A program made the position numbers and the translations under genes. Under the pieces are notes generated by a model that saw only the letters and a program-made list of their open reading frames with translations, ran no database searches and was not told where the DNA came from. Shown in pieces: positions 31,680 to 39,655 of a stretch of 64,000 nucleotides of DNA (position 1 is the first letter of the stretch; each line of letters opens with the position of its first letter). The stretch is from NCBI RefSeq assembly GCF_005233875.1, contig NZ_SZPZ01000003.1, positions 310,001-374,000 of the forward strand. Reading direction: 5' to 3'. The DNA is from Kribbella jiaozuonensis (GTDB taxonomy: Bacteria; Actinomycetota; Actinomycetes; Propionibacteriales; Kribbellaceae).

Positions 31680-33761
31680 TCAGACCCAGCGGCCACGGCG
31701 CGGCTGCGTGCGTGGCGGGGTCGGCTGCTCGGGGTCCTCGGTCGGCTGCTGCTGCTGCTCGTACGAGTACGGCGTCTGCTGCTGGTACTCGGTCTGCTCC
31801 GGCTCCGGCGAGTACTGCGAACCGTACGACTCCGACGCGTAGTTCGGGCTGTACGTCTCGTAGGACTCGGTGCTCGTGTACTCCGACCCGGTGTTGTTGC
31901 TGTAGGCGTCGTACTCGTAGTTGGTCGAGCTGTAGCTGTTGCTGCTGTACTCCGTGCTGTACGGCGAGTAGTCCGAGCTGTACGACGACGGCTCGTAGCT
32001 CGTGTACTCGTCGTTGTTGGACGAGTACGTCGGCTCCGGACCGTACGACGGGACCGGCGGGAGCGGCTTCGACGGGGTCAGGAAGTCGTCCTGCTCCTCC
32101 TGGTAGCTGGGAGCCGGGGCCGGCTCGTAGTACCCGGAGGACGCCGACACGTGCGACGACGGCTGCGTGTGCTCGGACTGGCCGTAGACGCTGTGGTCGG
32201 AGTACGACGAGTAGCTGGTGTGCTCGGACTCCACAGGGTGCGCGGAGTGGCTCCCGACGGCCGGCTGGATCGCCGACGGGCTGTCGACCGCGACCCGAGC
32301 GGCCCGGCGTCCGGCGCGCGCAACTGGCGCGGGCTCAGGCTCGGGTGCGGTCTGCGCCTCCACGGGGGAGGACGTGTAGTCGGTCTCGTACGAGTACGGC
32401 TCGGAGTAGCGCGCGGCCCACGGCTCCTCCGCGGCGGGCTGCTGGGGCTGCTGCGGCTGGTACGCGTACGGGTCGGGCTGGACGACGGTCATCGGCGCGG
32501 CCTCGTCGAGCCAGCTGCTCGTCGTACTCGTCGTACCCAGCACGTCGTCATTGCTGCTGTAGTCGCTCCAGGACGGCGACTCGTACGTCGTCTCCGCGGC
32601 CGGCTTCTCGTCCCGCCAGGACTCGATCGGGCTGAACTGCTCGGTCGCCGGACCGGCGTCGTTGTCCTGCCAGTTCTCGACGACCGGAGCGAACGGGCTC
32701 CACTTCGGCGGCTCCTCGACGACCGGGTCACCGGCGAACGCGGCCGGTGCGGCGGCACCGTCGCCCGGGAAGCCCTGCGGCGCGGGCTGTGCCGGCGCGG
32801 TCGGGGCGAACGGGCTCGGCGCGGGCGCCTGCGGAGCGAACGGGCTGCCGACCTGGGCCTGGGGACCGCCGGCCATCTGCAGCTGCGGCTGCGGCTCGCG
32901 GACCAGACCCATCGACGGCGACGCGGCGATCGGCTCGGAGATCGCGGGCTGCTCGTCGGTGTCGTCGTTGGCGTACGACGGAACCTGGGTCACCTCGTAC
33001 GACGGGACGGCGCTCAGCTTCGGCGCCTGGTCCCACCACGGCACCCAGCTGCGGGTGGTCTGCATGTGGTTGATCTTGCGGATCACCATCGTCGCGGCCA
33101 CCGCGGAGACAGCGGTCAGCACGAGCGACGCCGTACCGGCCAGGGCGATCCCGCGGAGCGAGCCGACGGTCGCTTCCATCCACATCAGGAACCGGCGTAC
33201 CACCACGTCGAACGCGAGAGCGCCGATCCAGGCCACCCACCACACCGAGGTGAGGCCGGGAGTTCTGAACCGGCGCAGGTCGTCCGCGTACACAGGGGTC
33301 TTCGGGTCGCTGGCGAGCCAGACGTCGTCGACGATCTGCTTCGGATACCAGAGGTTCGGGCCGGGGCAGAACCAGCTCGCCAGCACCCAGCCGTGGCTGC
33401 GGCGGTGGTCGGCCTGGCAGAACACCTCGGAGTTCACCCGGGCCCGCCAGAGCCAGATGACGAAGACGACCGCGGCGGCGACCGAGATGACCACGTTCGG
33501 GATCGCGGTGACCTTGGCGATGGCGTCGGCGCGGTTGAGATCCGCGTCGTCGACGTTCGGCATCCCGCCGAGGTAGCGGTGGACGACGGAGTACGTGTTC
33601 CAGTCCGACCAGGTGGACAGCAGGTGAGTGACCGTCGATGCGCCGAGCAGTCCGATGGCGATCTTCCCGACCGTCCCGACCTGCTGGAACTCTTCAGCCG
33701 CGTGCGGCTGCCACTCTTCCTGATCGTCGACAGCAGTCAATAATGCCTGCGGGTGGCTCAC
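31680..33761 (-). CDS. DUF4328 membrane protein with a long Tyr/Ser-rich low-complexity tail
   Basis: The protein has 693 residues. The N-terminal third holds four membrane helices with DUF4328 marks (FVIWLWRARVNSE, WYPKQIVDDVWLASD). From about residue 265 it is Pro/Ala-rich, and the last 200 residues are dominated by Tyr, Ser, Asn, Gln and Glu in a repetitive YSS/SYS pattern, ending in a basic RRGRWV. Such prion-like sequence is unusual in bacteria. GTG 33761 is chosen with GAGGGA upstream. No enzymatic function is known for DUF4328; the tail is presumably cytoplasmic. Confidence 0.82.
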   Translation of the reverse strand: MSHPQALLTAVDDQEEWQPHAAEEFQQVGTVGKIAIGLLGASTVTHLLSTWSDWNTYSVVHRYLGGMPNVDDADLNRADAIAKVTAIPNVVISVAAAVVFVIWLWRARVNSEVFCQADHRRSHGWVLASWFCPGPNLWYPKQIVDDVWLASDPKTPVYADDLRRFRTPGLTSVWWVAWIGALAFDVVVRRFLMWMEATVGSLRGIALAGTASLVLTAVSAVAATMVIRKINHMQTTRSWVPWWDQAPKLSAVPSYEVTQVPSYANDDTDEQPAISEPIAASPSMGLVREPQPQLQMAGGPQAQVGSPFAPQAPAPSPFAPTAPAQPAPQGFPGDGAAAPAAFAGDPVVEEPPKWSPFAPVVENWQDNDAGPATEQFSPIESWRDEKPAAETTYESPSWSDYSSNDDVLGTTSTTSSWLDEAAPMTVVQPDPYAYQPQQPQQPAAEEPWAARYSEPYSYETDYTSSPVEAQTAPEPEPAPVARAGRRAARVAVDSPSAIQPAVGSHSAHPVESEHTSYSSYSDHSVYGQSEHTQPSSHVSASSGYYEPAPAPSYQEEQDDFLTPSKPLPPVPSYGPEPTYSSNNDEYTSYEPSSYSSDYSPYSTEYSSNSYSSTNYEYDAYSNNTGSEYTSTESYETYSPNYASESYGSQYSPEPEQTEYQQQTPYSYEQQQQPTEDPEQPTPPRTQPRRGRWV

Positions 33762-33969
33762 GTCTCGCGTCCCTCGCGTCGCTGGAACTCCGTCGTCTGT
33801 TCGGCGCTTCGGCCAGGTCCTGCCCCCGCATGACCGAGCCACATTGATACCACGAAGTAGGTACGCCAAGGGAGTCGGCCCCAGCACGGAGGGTGTCGAC
33901 TTAACGTGTTCTTTTCGTACGCCCATCACCATTGGTAACGAGGCATTGGACAGGGCGTGACGGTTTGGT

Positions 33970-34695
33970 TTACCGCGCAGGAGGTTGGTAGCCGTTGTGC
34001 GGTGTCCCGACCGCCCACCACGGCACCCATGGCCGCACGCTCTGCAGTTCGTCGATCCGCTGGATCAGGATCACCGCGAGCACGGCCGCGCCGGTGGTGA
34101 ACAGCGCTGAGACGGAGGACAGTATGACGTTCGTCCGCAGGTCCCCGAGCTGCGACGCGCCGGCAAGAACACCTCTTTGCACGATGTTTCCGGTGACCAG
34201 TCCGATCACCCAGGTGATCCACCAGGCCCAGACCAGCTGCGTGCCCGGGATCTCCTTCAGCGTCGGGGTGTGCGGGTCGGTCCGCGGGTCGCTGGCCGCG
34301 ACGATGTCGTCGACGACCTGCTTGGGGTACCAGAGGTTCACCACCGGGACGAGCCAGCAGCCGAGCACCCAGCCGCGGGTGAAGCGGTGCTGGCCGCGGC
34401 AGAACATCTCCGCGTTCCACCGGACCCGCCAGAGCCAGATGATGAAGACCGCCGCGGCCGCGAACAGCGCGAGCGCGGAGATGATGCCGAGCGAGCCGGA
34501 GATCAGGTCGGCCTCGTCCAGTTTGTCCGGGTCCGCGCCGTACGTCTTGAGGGTGCGGTACGAGTACCAATCCGACCATGCGGTCGCCCACGCGGTGACC
34601 GTGACCAGTCCGATCAGGATCGACGCGCTGACGCCCATCGGCCGCTCCGAACTGAACCACCGGTCCAGCGGTACTTGTGACGCCTGGCTCGGCAT
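33970..34695 (-). CDS. DUF4328 membrane protein
   Basis: The protein has 241 residues and four membrane helices. It shares with the previous gene the blocks FIIWLWRVRWNAEMFCRGQHR, split by a helix end, and LWYPKQVVDDIVAASDP, so the two are paralogues. It lacks the low-complexity tail. The family is common in actinobacteria and its role is unknown. A 208-bp gap to the following DUF4328 gene holds no other coding frame I can support. Confidence 0.82.
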   Translation of the reverse strand: MPSQASQVPLDRWFSSERPMGVSASILIGLVTVTAWATAWSDWYSYRTLKTYGADPDKLDEADLISGSLGIISALALFAAAAVFIIWLWRVRWNAEMFCRGQHRFTRGWVLGCWLVPVVNLWYPKQVVDDIVAASDPRTDPHTPTLKEIPGTQLVWAWWITWVIGLVTGNIVQRGVLAGASQLGDLRTNVILSSVSALFTTGAAVLAVILIQRIDELQSVRPWVPWWAVGTPHNGYQPPAR

Positions 34696-34804
34696 GGATC
34701 ACACATAGCACAACACCGCGTGACCGGGCGAGAACATCACGTTGTCATCGGTCGGTGGCGCATTTCCGCCAGAAACTGTCGGTGGCCGGCGGGAGGATGG
34801 TGGC

Positions 34805-35278
34805 ATGCGCTGGTCCGTGATCGATTCGCCCATCGGCGAGCTGACCCTCGCGGTCGACGACACCGGGCTGTGCCGGCTGCATTTCGGTGGGGCCGACCGC
34901 CCGGTCGACACCGACCCGCTGCTGACCGAGGCCGCCGAGCAACTGAAGGCGTACTTCGCCGGCGAGCTGCAGGAGTTCACGCTGCCGCTGTCCGTCCGCG
35001 GCGGCTCCGACTTCGAGCGCGCGGTCTGGACCCAGCTGACCCGAATTCCGTACGGCGAGATGCAGACGTACGGCGACGTCGCGAAGATCGTCGGTGATGT
35101 CGGCGCGGCCCGCGCGGTCGGGACGGCCTGCAACCGGAACCCGATCGCGATCGTGGTGCCCTGCCACCGGGTCGTCGGCGCCGGCGGCAAGATGGTCGGC
35201 TTCGGCGGCGGGATCCCGACCAAGCGTCATCTGCTCGAGCTCGAGGCGCGGGTCACGCTCGAGACGCTGTGGACCTGA
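34805..35278 (+). CDS. ogt: Methylated-DNA-protein cysteine methyltransferase
   Basis: A 157-residue suicide enzyme that removes alkyl groups from O6-alkylguanine. The active-site block is PCHRV with Cys at 120, and the helix-turn-helix and Arg-finger block (YGEMQTYGDVAK, AARAVGTACNRNP) is intact. There is no Ada regulatory domain. The ATG at 34805 has GGGAGG upstream. It is divergent from the DUF4328 gene. Confidence 0.94.
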   Translation: MRWSVIDSPIGELTLAVDDTGLCRLHFGGADRPVDTDPLLTEAAEQLKAYFAGELQEFTLPLSVRGGSDFERAVWTQLTRIPYGEMQTYGDVAKIVGDVGAARAVGTACNRNPIAIVVPCHRVVGAGGKMVGFGGGIPTKRHLLELEARVTLETLWT

Positions 35279-35398
35279 GACCTGACGAAGATCTGACACT
35301 CGTTCGGGGCCGATCGGGGCGCGGTGGGAGTGCTGGGGCACTAACGTTTGAAGCGACTGATTTAAGGCGTCCTCCCACCTGCCTTGGAAGACATACAA

Positions 35399-35710
35399 AT
35401 GAACAAAGACCGCACCACTGACCACCTCCACCCCGACCTCAGTGCCCTGATGGACAAGAGCGCCGAGGATTGGTCGGCCCCCGAGATCCAGGACGCTGCT
35501 CGCGCGGCGCTGAAGATGCATGCTCCGGACCGGGAGCCGATGACCTGGATCAGGCGCTTCAAGGTCGTTCCCTGGCTGCACCGCAACGACGCGGTCTGCC
35601 TGAGCTGCGGCGGCACGTACCCGTGCATCACCCATCGGTACGCCACCCAGCTGCTGTCCGCCGGCCGCTACACGATCGCGAAGACCGACGCGGAACCGCA
35701 GCCGAACTGA
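35399..35710 (+). CDS. Small protein with a CX2CX5CX2H motif
   Basis: The protein has 103 residues. The N-terminal half is charged and helical (DRTTDHLHPDLSALMDKSAEDW). The C-terminal half has CLSCGGTYPCITH, a spacing suited to one zinc or an iron-sulfur cluster. ATG 35399 is chosen with GGAAG nine bases upstream; a TTG at 35384 is less likely. I recognise no family. A strong terminator follows 11 bases after the stop, so it is probably a single-gene transcript. Confidence 0.7.
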   Translation: MNKDRTTDHLHPDLSALMDKSAEDWSAPEIQDAARAALKMHAPDREPMTWIRRFKVVPWLHRNDAVCLSCGGTYPCITHRYATQLLSAGRYTIAKTDAEPQPN

Positions 35711-35721
35711 CTGCTGACAGA

Positions 35722-35757
35722 CGAAGGTCCCGCACCCTGCCGGGTGCGGGACCTTCG
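35722..35757. terminator. Strong bidirectional terminator
   Basis: A perfect 16-bp stem with a TGCC loop starts 11 bases after the small-protein stop and ends 14 bases before the stop of the convergent DUF5324-like gene. T-rich flanks are weak, but the stem strength and convergent position support shared termination. Confidence 0.8.
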
Positions 35758-35771
35758 CCGTTGCGGTGGAG

Positions 35772-36617
35772 TCAGGACTCGGTGGGCTTGGACTCGGTCG
35801 AGCCCGTCGACTTCCTGGTGGTGGTCTTCTTCACGGCGCCGTTCGACGCGGCCTTCACCTCGTCCTTGGCCTCGTCGGCCTTGGCGTCCGGCTTCGTGTC
35901 CGGCTTGGTCTCCGGCTTCGTCTCGGCCTTCGGGGCTTCCGGCTTCGCGGCTTCCGGCTTGGTGTCGGTCTTGCCGTTGGAGTCGGTCTTGCCGTTCGAC
36001 GACGTGGCCGACATGGACGTGTCGGCCGGGCGGGACGTCGTACCGGCCGGGGCGGAGCTGTAGTCGCGACCGCTGGTCGGCGTGGACTGCCAGGCCGGCT
36101 CCGGCGGGGTCAGCAGCTTCTTGACGGCTGCTGCCGCGAGCGCACCGAGGCCCAGGAACAGCACCACGTTGCGGAGCTTGTGGCTCTTCTTCGGCACCTC
36201 GAGCTCGCCCTTGAGCGCGGCCTTGGTGGCCTTGCCCCGGCGGGCGGTCTCCTCGACGACCGGCTCGGCGGCGGCCGCGAGGGTCGCCAGCGCTGCGGTC
36301 ACCTTCGGCAGTACGTCGTCGTTCAGCCTGCCGCGGGCCTTCTCGGCCGCGTGCTCGGTGGCCGGGCCGACCTTGGCGAGGGCGTCGTCGAGCACCGGAC
36401 CGGCCTTCTCGACCGCCTGGTGGGCAAGGTGTGCGCCCCGCTCGACGGCCTTCTCGGCGTACGGCGACACCTTCTCCCGTGCGGTGCCCACAGCCGGTCC
36501 GAGGTGATCCCGGACCTGGCCGACGGCCGGTCCGAGCTTCTCCGACGCCGACTCGGCGAGTGGCCGGACCCGGTCCTTCGCGACCTCGACCCGGCCCTTG
36601 GACTTCCTCAAACCCAC
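35772..36617 (-). CDS. DUF5324-like membrane protein with Lys/Ala-rich helices
   Basis: The protein has 281 residues. A long amphipathic helical region (about 1-130, with repeated EK, AxxA and VGPA units) precedes one membrane helix (LRNVVLFLGLGALAAAAV, near 147-165) and an unstructured Lys/Pro/Thr/Glu tail. This matches DUF5324-type proteins found beside ppiA in streptomycetes. GTG 36617 follows GAGGAGGG. The function is unknown; an envelope or nucleoid-associated scaffold is only a guess. Confidence 0.75.
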   Translation of the reverse strand: MGLRKSKGRVEVAKDRVRPLAESASEKLGPAVGQVRDHLGPAVGTAREKVSPYAEKAVERGAHLAHQAVEKAGPVLDDALAKVGPATEHAAEKARGRLNDDVLPKVTAALATLAAAAEPVVEETARRGKATKAALKGELEVPKKSHKLRNVVLFLGLGALAAAAVKKLLTPPEPAWQSTPTSGRDYSSAPAGTTSRPADTSMSATSSNGKTDSNGKTDTKPEAAKPEAPKAETKPETKPDTKPDAKADEAKDEVKAASNGAVKKTTTRKSTGSTESKPTES

Positions 36618-36879
36618 GGTTCCCTCCTCGGTGCCACCCGCCCCAGCGGACAGCTCTCCCGCCCATCGGCGACATGGGCAATTTCCGGTTACGGCTCTGG
36701 ACAAATCCGGCTGCATCTGCATCGTACGACGTCACAACCCGATAACCCTGTGCCCCACCCCACCTTTCCCACACATCAACCGCCCGATGGGAGCGAGGGG
36801 CGGGTTGTTTCCTCTGTTCTTGAACCGGCATGACAGGATCGAGTGTGTAATCCGCATTTTCCGACTAGGAGTGACTCCC

Positions 36880-37422
36880 GTGGCCGAAGAGCTCTACGCA
36901 ACCCTGCAGACGAACAAGGGCGACGTCGTCATCAGGTTGTTCCCGAACCACGCGCCGGCGACGGTGAGCAACTTCGTCGGCCTGGCCGACGGCAGCAAGG
37001 AGTGGACCGACCCGCAGACCGGTCAGCCGACCAACAAGCCGTTCTACGACGGCCTCACCTTCCACCGGGTGATCGACGGGTTCATGATCCAGGGCGGCTG
37101 CCCGCTCGGCACCGGCACCGGCACGCCGGGGTACCAGTTCGACGACGAGATCCACCCGGAGCTCCAGTTCGACCGTCCGTACCTGCTCGCGATGGCCAAC
37201 GCCGGCATCCAGTACGGTCACGGCACCAACGGCTCGCAGTTCTTCGTCACGGTCGTGCCGACCCCGCACCTGAACCGCAAGCACACGATCTTCGGTGAGG
37301 TCGCCGACGACGAGTCGAAGAAGGTCGTCGACGCGATCGCCACCGCCGACACCGCCCCCGGCGACCGGCCGCTCGAGCCGATCGTCATCAACAAGGTCGT
37401 CATCGAGCGCAAGAACGCCTAG
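36880..37422 (+). CDS. ppiA: Cyclophilin-type peptidyl-prolyl cis-trans isomerase
   Basis: A 180-residue cytoplasmic cyclophilin. Conserved active-site blocks are FYDGLTFHRVIDGFMIQGG, NAGIQYGHGTNGSQFFVT and HTIFGEV. It speeds prolyl isomerisation during folding. GTG 36880 is chosen with AGGAG eight bases upstream; GTG 36871 overlaps that site. Its stop codon is the first part of the long hairpin that fills the gap to the rhomboid gene. Confidence 0.93.
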   Translation: MAEELYATLQTNKGDVVIRLFPNHAPATVSNFVGLADGSKEWTDPQTGQPTNKPFYDGLTFHRVIDGFMIQGGCPLGTGTGTPGYQFDDEIHPELQFDRPYLLAMANAGIQYGHGTNGSQFFVTVVPTPHLNRKHTIFGEVADDESKKVVDAIATADTAPGDRPLEPIVINKVVIERKNA

Positions 37423-37584
37423 TGTCCAGCAAGCGCTCCAGCTCGAGTGATAGCGGTGTCCGGGTGCGTGCATCGCGGTGCTTGGTCAGTGGCCTCGATG
37501 CGGAGCATCGTGGGCGCTGGCCAAGTGCCGCGAGGTGCGTGGCCGGGCGCCGCTAGCGCCGAGCTGGGGCGCTTGCTGGACACT
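37421..37584 (+). ncRNA. 164-nt near-perfect hairpin in the ppiA 3' region
   Basis: The segment begins on the last two bases of the ppiA stop codon and folds end to end. Stem 37421-37445 pairs with 37560-37584, and 37447-37501 pairs with 37505-37559 around a GGA loop. By hand I count 75 pairs, 12 of them G.U, with five mismatches and one bulged A. All 12 wobbles are G.U in the + strand RNA and would be A.C in the opposite strand. This favours a structured + strand RNA. A defective transposable inverted repeat is the main alternative, but I see no target duplication. Confidence 0.7.
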
Positions 37585-37594
37585 CAACTTTCCC

Positions 37595-37624
37595 GCGGGG
37601 CCGCCGGTACGCCGTCGGCCCCGC
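37595..37624 (+). other. Second hairpin just before the rhomboid ribosome site
   Basis: GCGGGGCCG-C-CGG (37595-37607) pairs with 37612-37624 around a TACG loop, with one C-T mismatch. It lies between the long hairpin and GGGGAGGA (37633-37640). No T-run follows, so it is more likely an mRNA structure than a terminator. Confidence 0.5.
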
Positions 37625-37649
37625 AGCTTCCTGGGGAGGACGCACCCGC

Positions 37650-38393
37650 GTGACCGACACCGTCTGCTACCGGCACCCGGATCGGCCCGCCGGGGTGCGC
37701 TGCCAGCGCTGCGACCGGCCGATCTGCCCGTCCTGCATGAACAGCGCCGCCGTCGGCTTCCAGTGCCCGAACTGCTTCAACGAGGGAGTCCGCTCGGTCC
37801 CACGGACCAGGACCTCGCTCGGCGGCATCCAGCGCGCCAACCAGAGCATCGTCACGTACACGATCATGGCGCTGAACGTGCTGGTGTTCATCGCCGTACA
37901 CGTCGGCAGCCCGCGGATCCTGCAGGACCTGGTGATGGTGCCGGTGCTGACGGAGAGCGAGCCGTGGCGGCTGCTCACGTCGGCGTTCACCCACGTGCAG
38001 ATCTTCCACATCTTCTCGAACCTGTTCATGCTCTGGCAGCTCGGTCCGCCGCTCGAGCACATGCTGGGCCGGCTCCGCTTCACGGTCCTGTACCTGTTGT
38101 CCGCGCTCGGCGGCAGCATCGCGGTGTGGCTCCTCGCCGCTCCCGGTTCGGCAACCCTCGGCGCATCCGGTGCCGTCCTCGGCCTGGTCGGCGCCCTGCT
38201 GGTGATCAGCCGCGCCCGCGGGCTCGATATCACCTGGATCATCGCGTACGTCGCGATCACCGCCGTACTGTCCTTCGCCATCCCCAACGTCTCCTGGCAA
38301 GGCCACCTCGGCGGCTTCATCGTCGGCGCCGCACTGGCGTGGATCTTCCTCCAACTCTCCAACCACAAACGCCGCAACAAACAAGCGGCCTAG
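37650..38393 (+). CDS. Rhomboid-family intramembrane serine protease with zinc-ribbon N-terminus
   Basis: The protein has 247 residues. An N-terminal cysteine module (CYRHPDRPAGVRCQRC, CPSC, CPNC) resembles a B-box or zinc ribbon. About six membrane helices follow, with catalytic Ser173 in GASGAVLG and His219 in GHLGGF. It cleaves within membrane-spanning segments, and its substrates are unknown. The GTG at 37650 follows GGGGAGGA. A rhomboid beside ppiA is conserved in actinobacteria. Confidence 0.92.
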   Translation: MTDTVCYRHPDRPAGVRCQRCDRPICPSCMNSAAVGFQCPNCFNEGVRSVPRTRTSLGGIQRANQSIVTYTIMALNVLVFIAVHVGSPRILQDLVMVPVLTESEPWRLLTSAFTHVQIFHIFSNLFMLWQLGPPLEHMLGRLRFTVLYLLSALGGSIAVWLLAAPGSATLGASGAVLGLVGALLVISRARGLDITWIIAYVAITAVLSFAIPNVSWQGHLGGFIVGAALAWIFLQLSNHKRRNKQAA

Positions 38394-38498
38394 GCCACAA
38401 AATCTGTTCGGTTGGGTTAAAGGGGATGACAGGTGGGGGGAAGTACTCGTCTAATCAGGTGACGTCCCGACGGGGGACCGAAATGGTTAGGACAGTTC
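38394..38498. other. Intergenic region with no gene seen
   Basis: Together with the flank after 38666, this makes up most of a gap of about 300 bases between the rhomboid and ABC genes. Apart from the short frame at 38499, I see no convincing promoter, terminator or repeat here. Confidence 0.5.
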
Positions 38499-38666
38499 AT
38501 GAGCCCACGTGCGGTGGACAAGCGAGCGCGGCCCGGTAACGAACGACATCCGTTCGTGCGGCCGGCGGAGTCGCAGAGTTGGATCAGTTCGCTCGAGCGT
38601 GAGCCCGGCCGGAAAGCCCCGGAACGCCGGGCCAACGAGGCGGTTGCCGTAACCCGATCGCGCTGA
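38499..38666 (+). CDS. Possible 55-residue basic protein
   Basis: A short frame starting ATG with AGGA at 38489-38492. The product is rich in Arg, Glu and Pro (VDKRARPGNERHPF, SSLEREPGRKAPERR) and has no membrane segment. Third-position G/C looks high but below that of the neighbours by eye. I recognise no family, and conservation in related genomes would decide whether it is real. Confidence 0.35.
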   Translation: MSPRAVDKRARPGNERHPFVRPAESQSWISSLEREPGRKAPERRANEAVAVTRSR

Positions 38667-38698
38667 GCCGGGTACGAATTCGCGCCGCCGGTGGAATC

Positions 38699-39655
38699 AT
38701 GGACGGTATGGACGCCATGTCGACCGGACCGGCGCTGTCGGCCGATCGGCTGAGCAAGCGCTTCGGCGGGCGGGTGGCGTTCGAGGACGTCTCGTTCGAG
38801 ATCGGGTACGGCGAGGTGTTCGGCTTTCTCGGACCGAACGGCGCCGGCAAGACCACGACCGTACGCACCCTGGGCACGCTCCTCGCGCCGACGTCCGGCA
38901 CGGCTACCGTCGCCGGACTTCCACTCACCCCGGACAACGGCGTCGAGATCCGCCGGCGCATCTCGATCATGCCGGAGTCACCCGGCCTGTACCTCCGCCT
39001 GACCGTCCTCGAGAACCTGCGCTGTTTCGCCGACCTGTACCAGGTGCCCGAGGCAACCAACCGCATCGACCAAGTGCTCGGCGCCGTACGCCTCACCGAC
39101 CGGGCCAACGATCCGTGCGGCGCCCTCTCGAAGGGCCTTCGGCAGCGGGTCGCGCTGGCACGCGCCCTGCTCAACGACCCGCAAGTGCTCTTCCTCGACG
39201 AACCGACCTCCGGACTCGACCCGGTCGCGGCCCGCGGCGTACACGATCTGATCGACGAACTCCGTCAGCGCGGCGTCACGATCTTCCTCACCACCCACCG
39301 ACTGGACGAAGCCGAACGCCTCTGCGACCGCGTAGCCATCCTCAACACGACCCTCCGCACCATCGGCCGCCCAGACCAGTTACGCGACGAGCTCTTCGCC
39401 CGCACCCTCACCGTCCGTACGGCGTCCCGCCTCGCCGCACCCGACCGCGTCTTCCTCGACATCGCCGGCGTCACCAACTGGCACGAAGACACGCCCTCGA
39501 CGTACGTGCTGACAGTGGCGGATCCGGCGCTGGCGGCGCCGGCCGTCACCCGCGCGCTGGTCAAGGCCGACGCGGACGTGCTGTCGATCAGCCCCTCGCA
39601 CCATTCGCTCGAAGACGTCTACCTCGAGCTCGTCGCGAACGACGTACCGGCATGA
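38699..39655 (+). CDS. ABC exporter ATP-binding protein
   Basis: The protein has 318 residues. Walker A GPNGAGKT is near 46, the signature is a variant LSKGLRQRV, and Walker B is VLFLDEPTSGLDP. A C-terminal extension (about 215-315) is typical of exporters. It energises the permease encoded by the overlapping next gene. The start may be ATG 38699, 38708 or 38717; the first is used because GGTGGA precedes it. The substrate is unknown. Confidence 0.9.
   Translation: MDGMDAMSTGPALSADRLSKRFGGRVAFEDVSFEIGYGEVFGFLGPNGAGKTTTVRTLGTLLAPTSGTATVAGLPLTPDNGVEIRRRISIMPESPGLYLRLTVLENLRCFADLYQVPEATNRIDQVLGAVRLTDRANDPCGALSKGLRQRVALARALLNDPQVLFLDEPTSGLDPVAARGVHDLIDELRQRGVTIFLTTHRLDEAERLCDRVAILNTTLRTIGRPDQLRDELFARTLTVRTASRLAAPDRVFLDIAGVTNWHEDTPSTYVLTVADPALAAPAVTRALVKADADVLSISPSHHSLEDVYLELVANDVPA

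Noticed and set aside
31860-32060. Short tandem-like repeats of GTACTCG/GTACGAC type
   Set aside because: They encode the Tyr/Ser-rich tail; I do not regard them as a CRISPR or satellite because spacing and units vary.
32151-33743. 530-codon + strand frame opposite the DUF4328 gene
   Set aside because: The DUF4328 membrane domain is recognisable on the - strand; the + strand product is an Arg/Gly/Asp-rich shadow.
37447-37653. 68-codon + strand frame inside the long hairpin
   Set aside because: No ribosome site, and its sequence is dictated by the inverted repeat; a structured RNA or DNA explanation is better.
38417-38635. 72-codon - strand frame before the second ABC operon
   Set aside because: No ribosome site and poor composition; the + strand 55-codon frame is slightly better supported.
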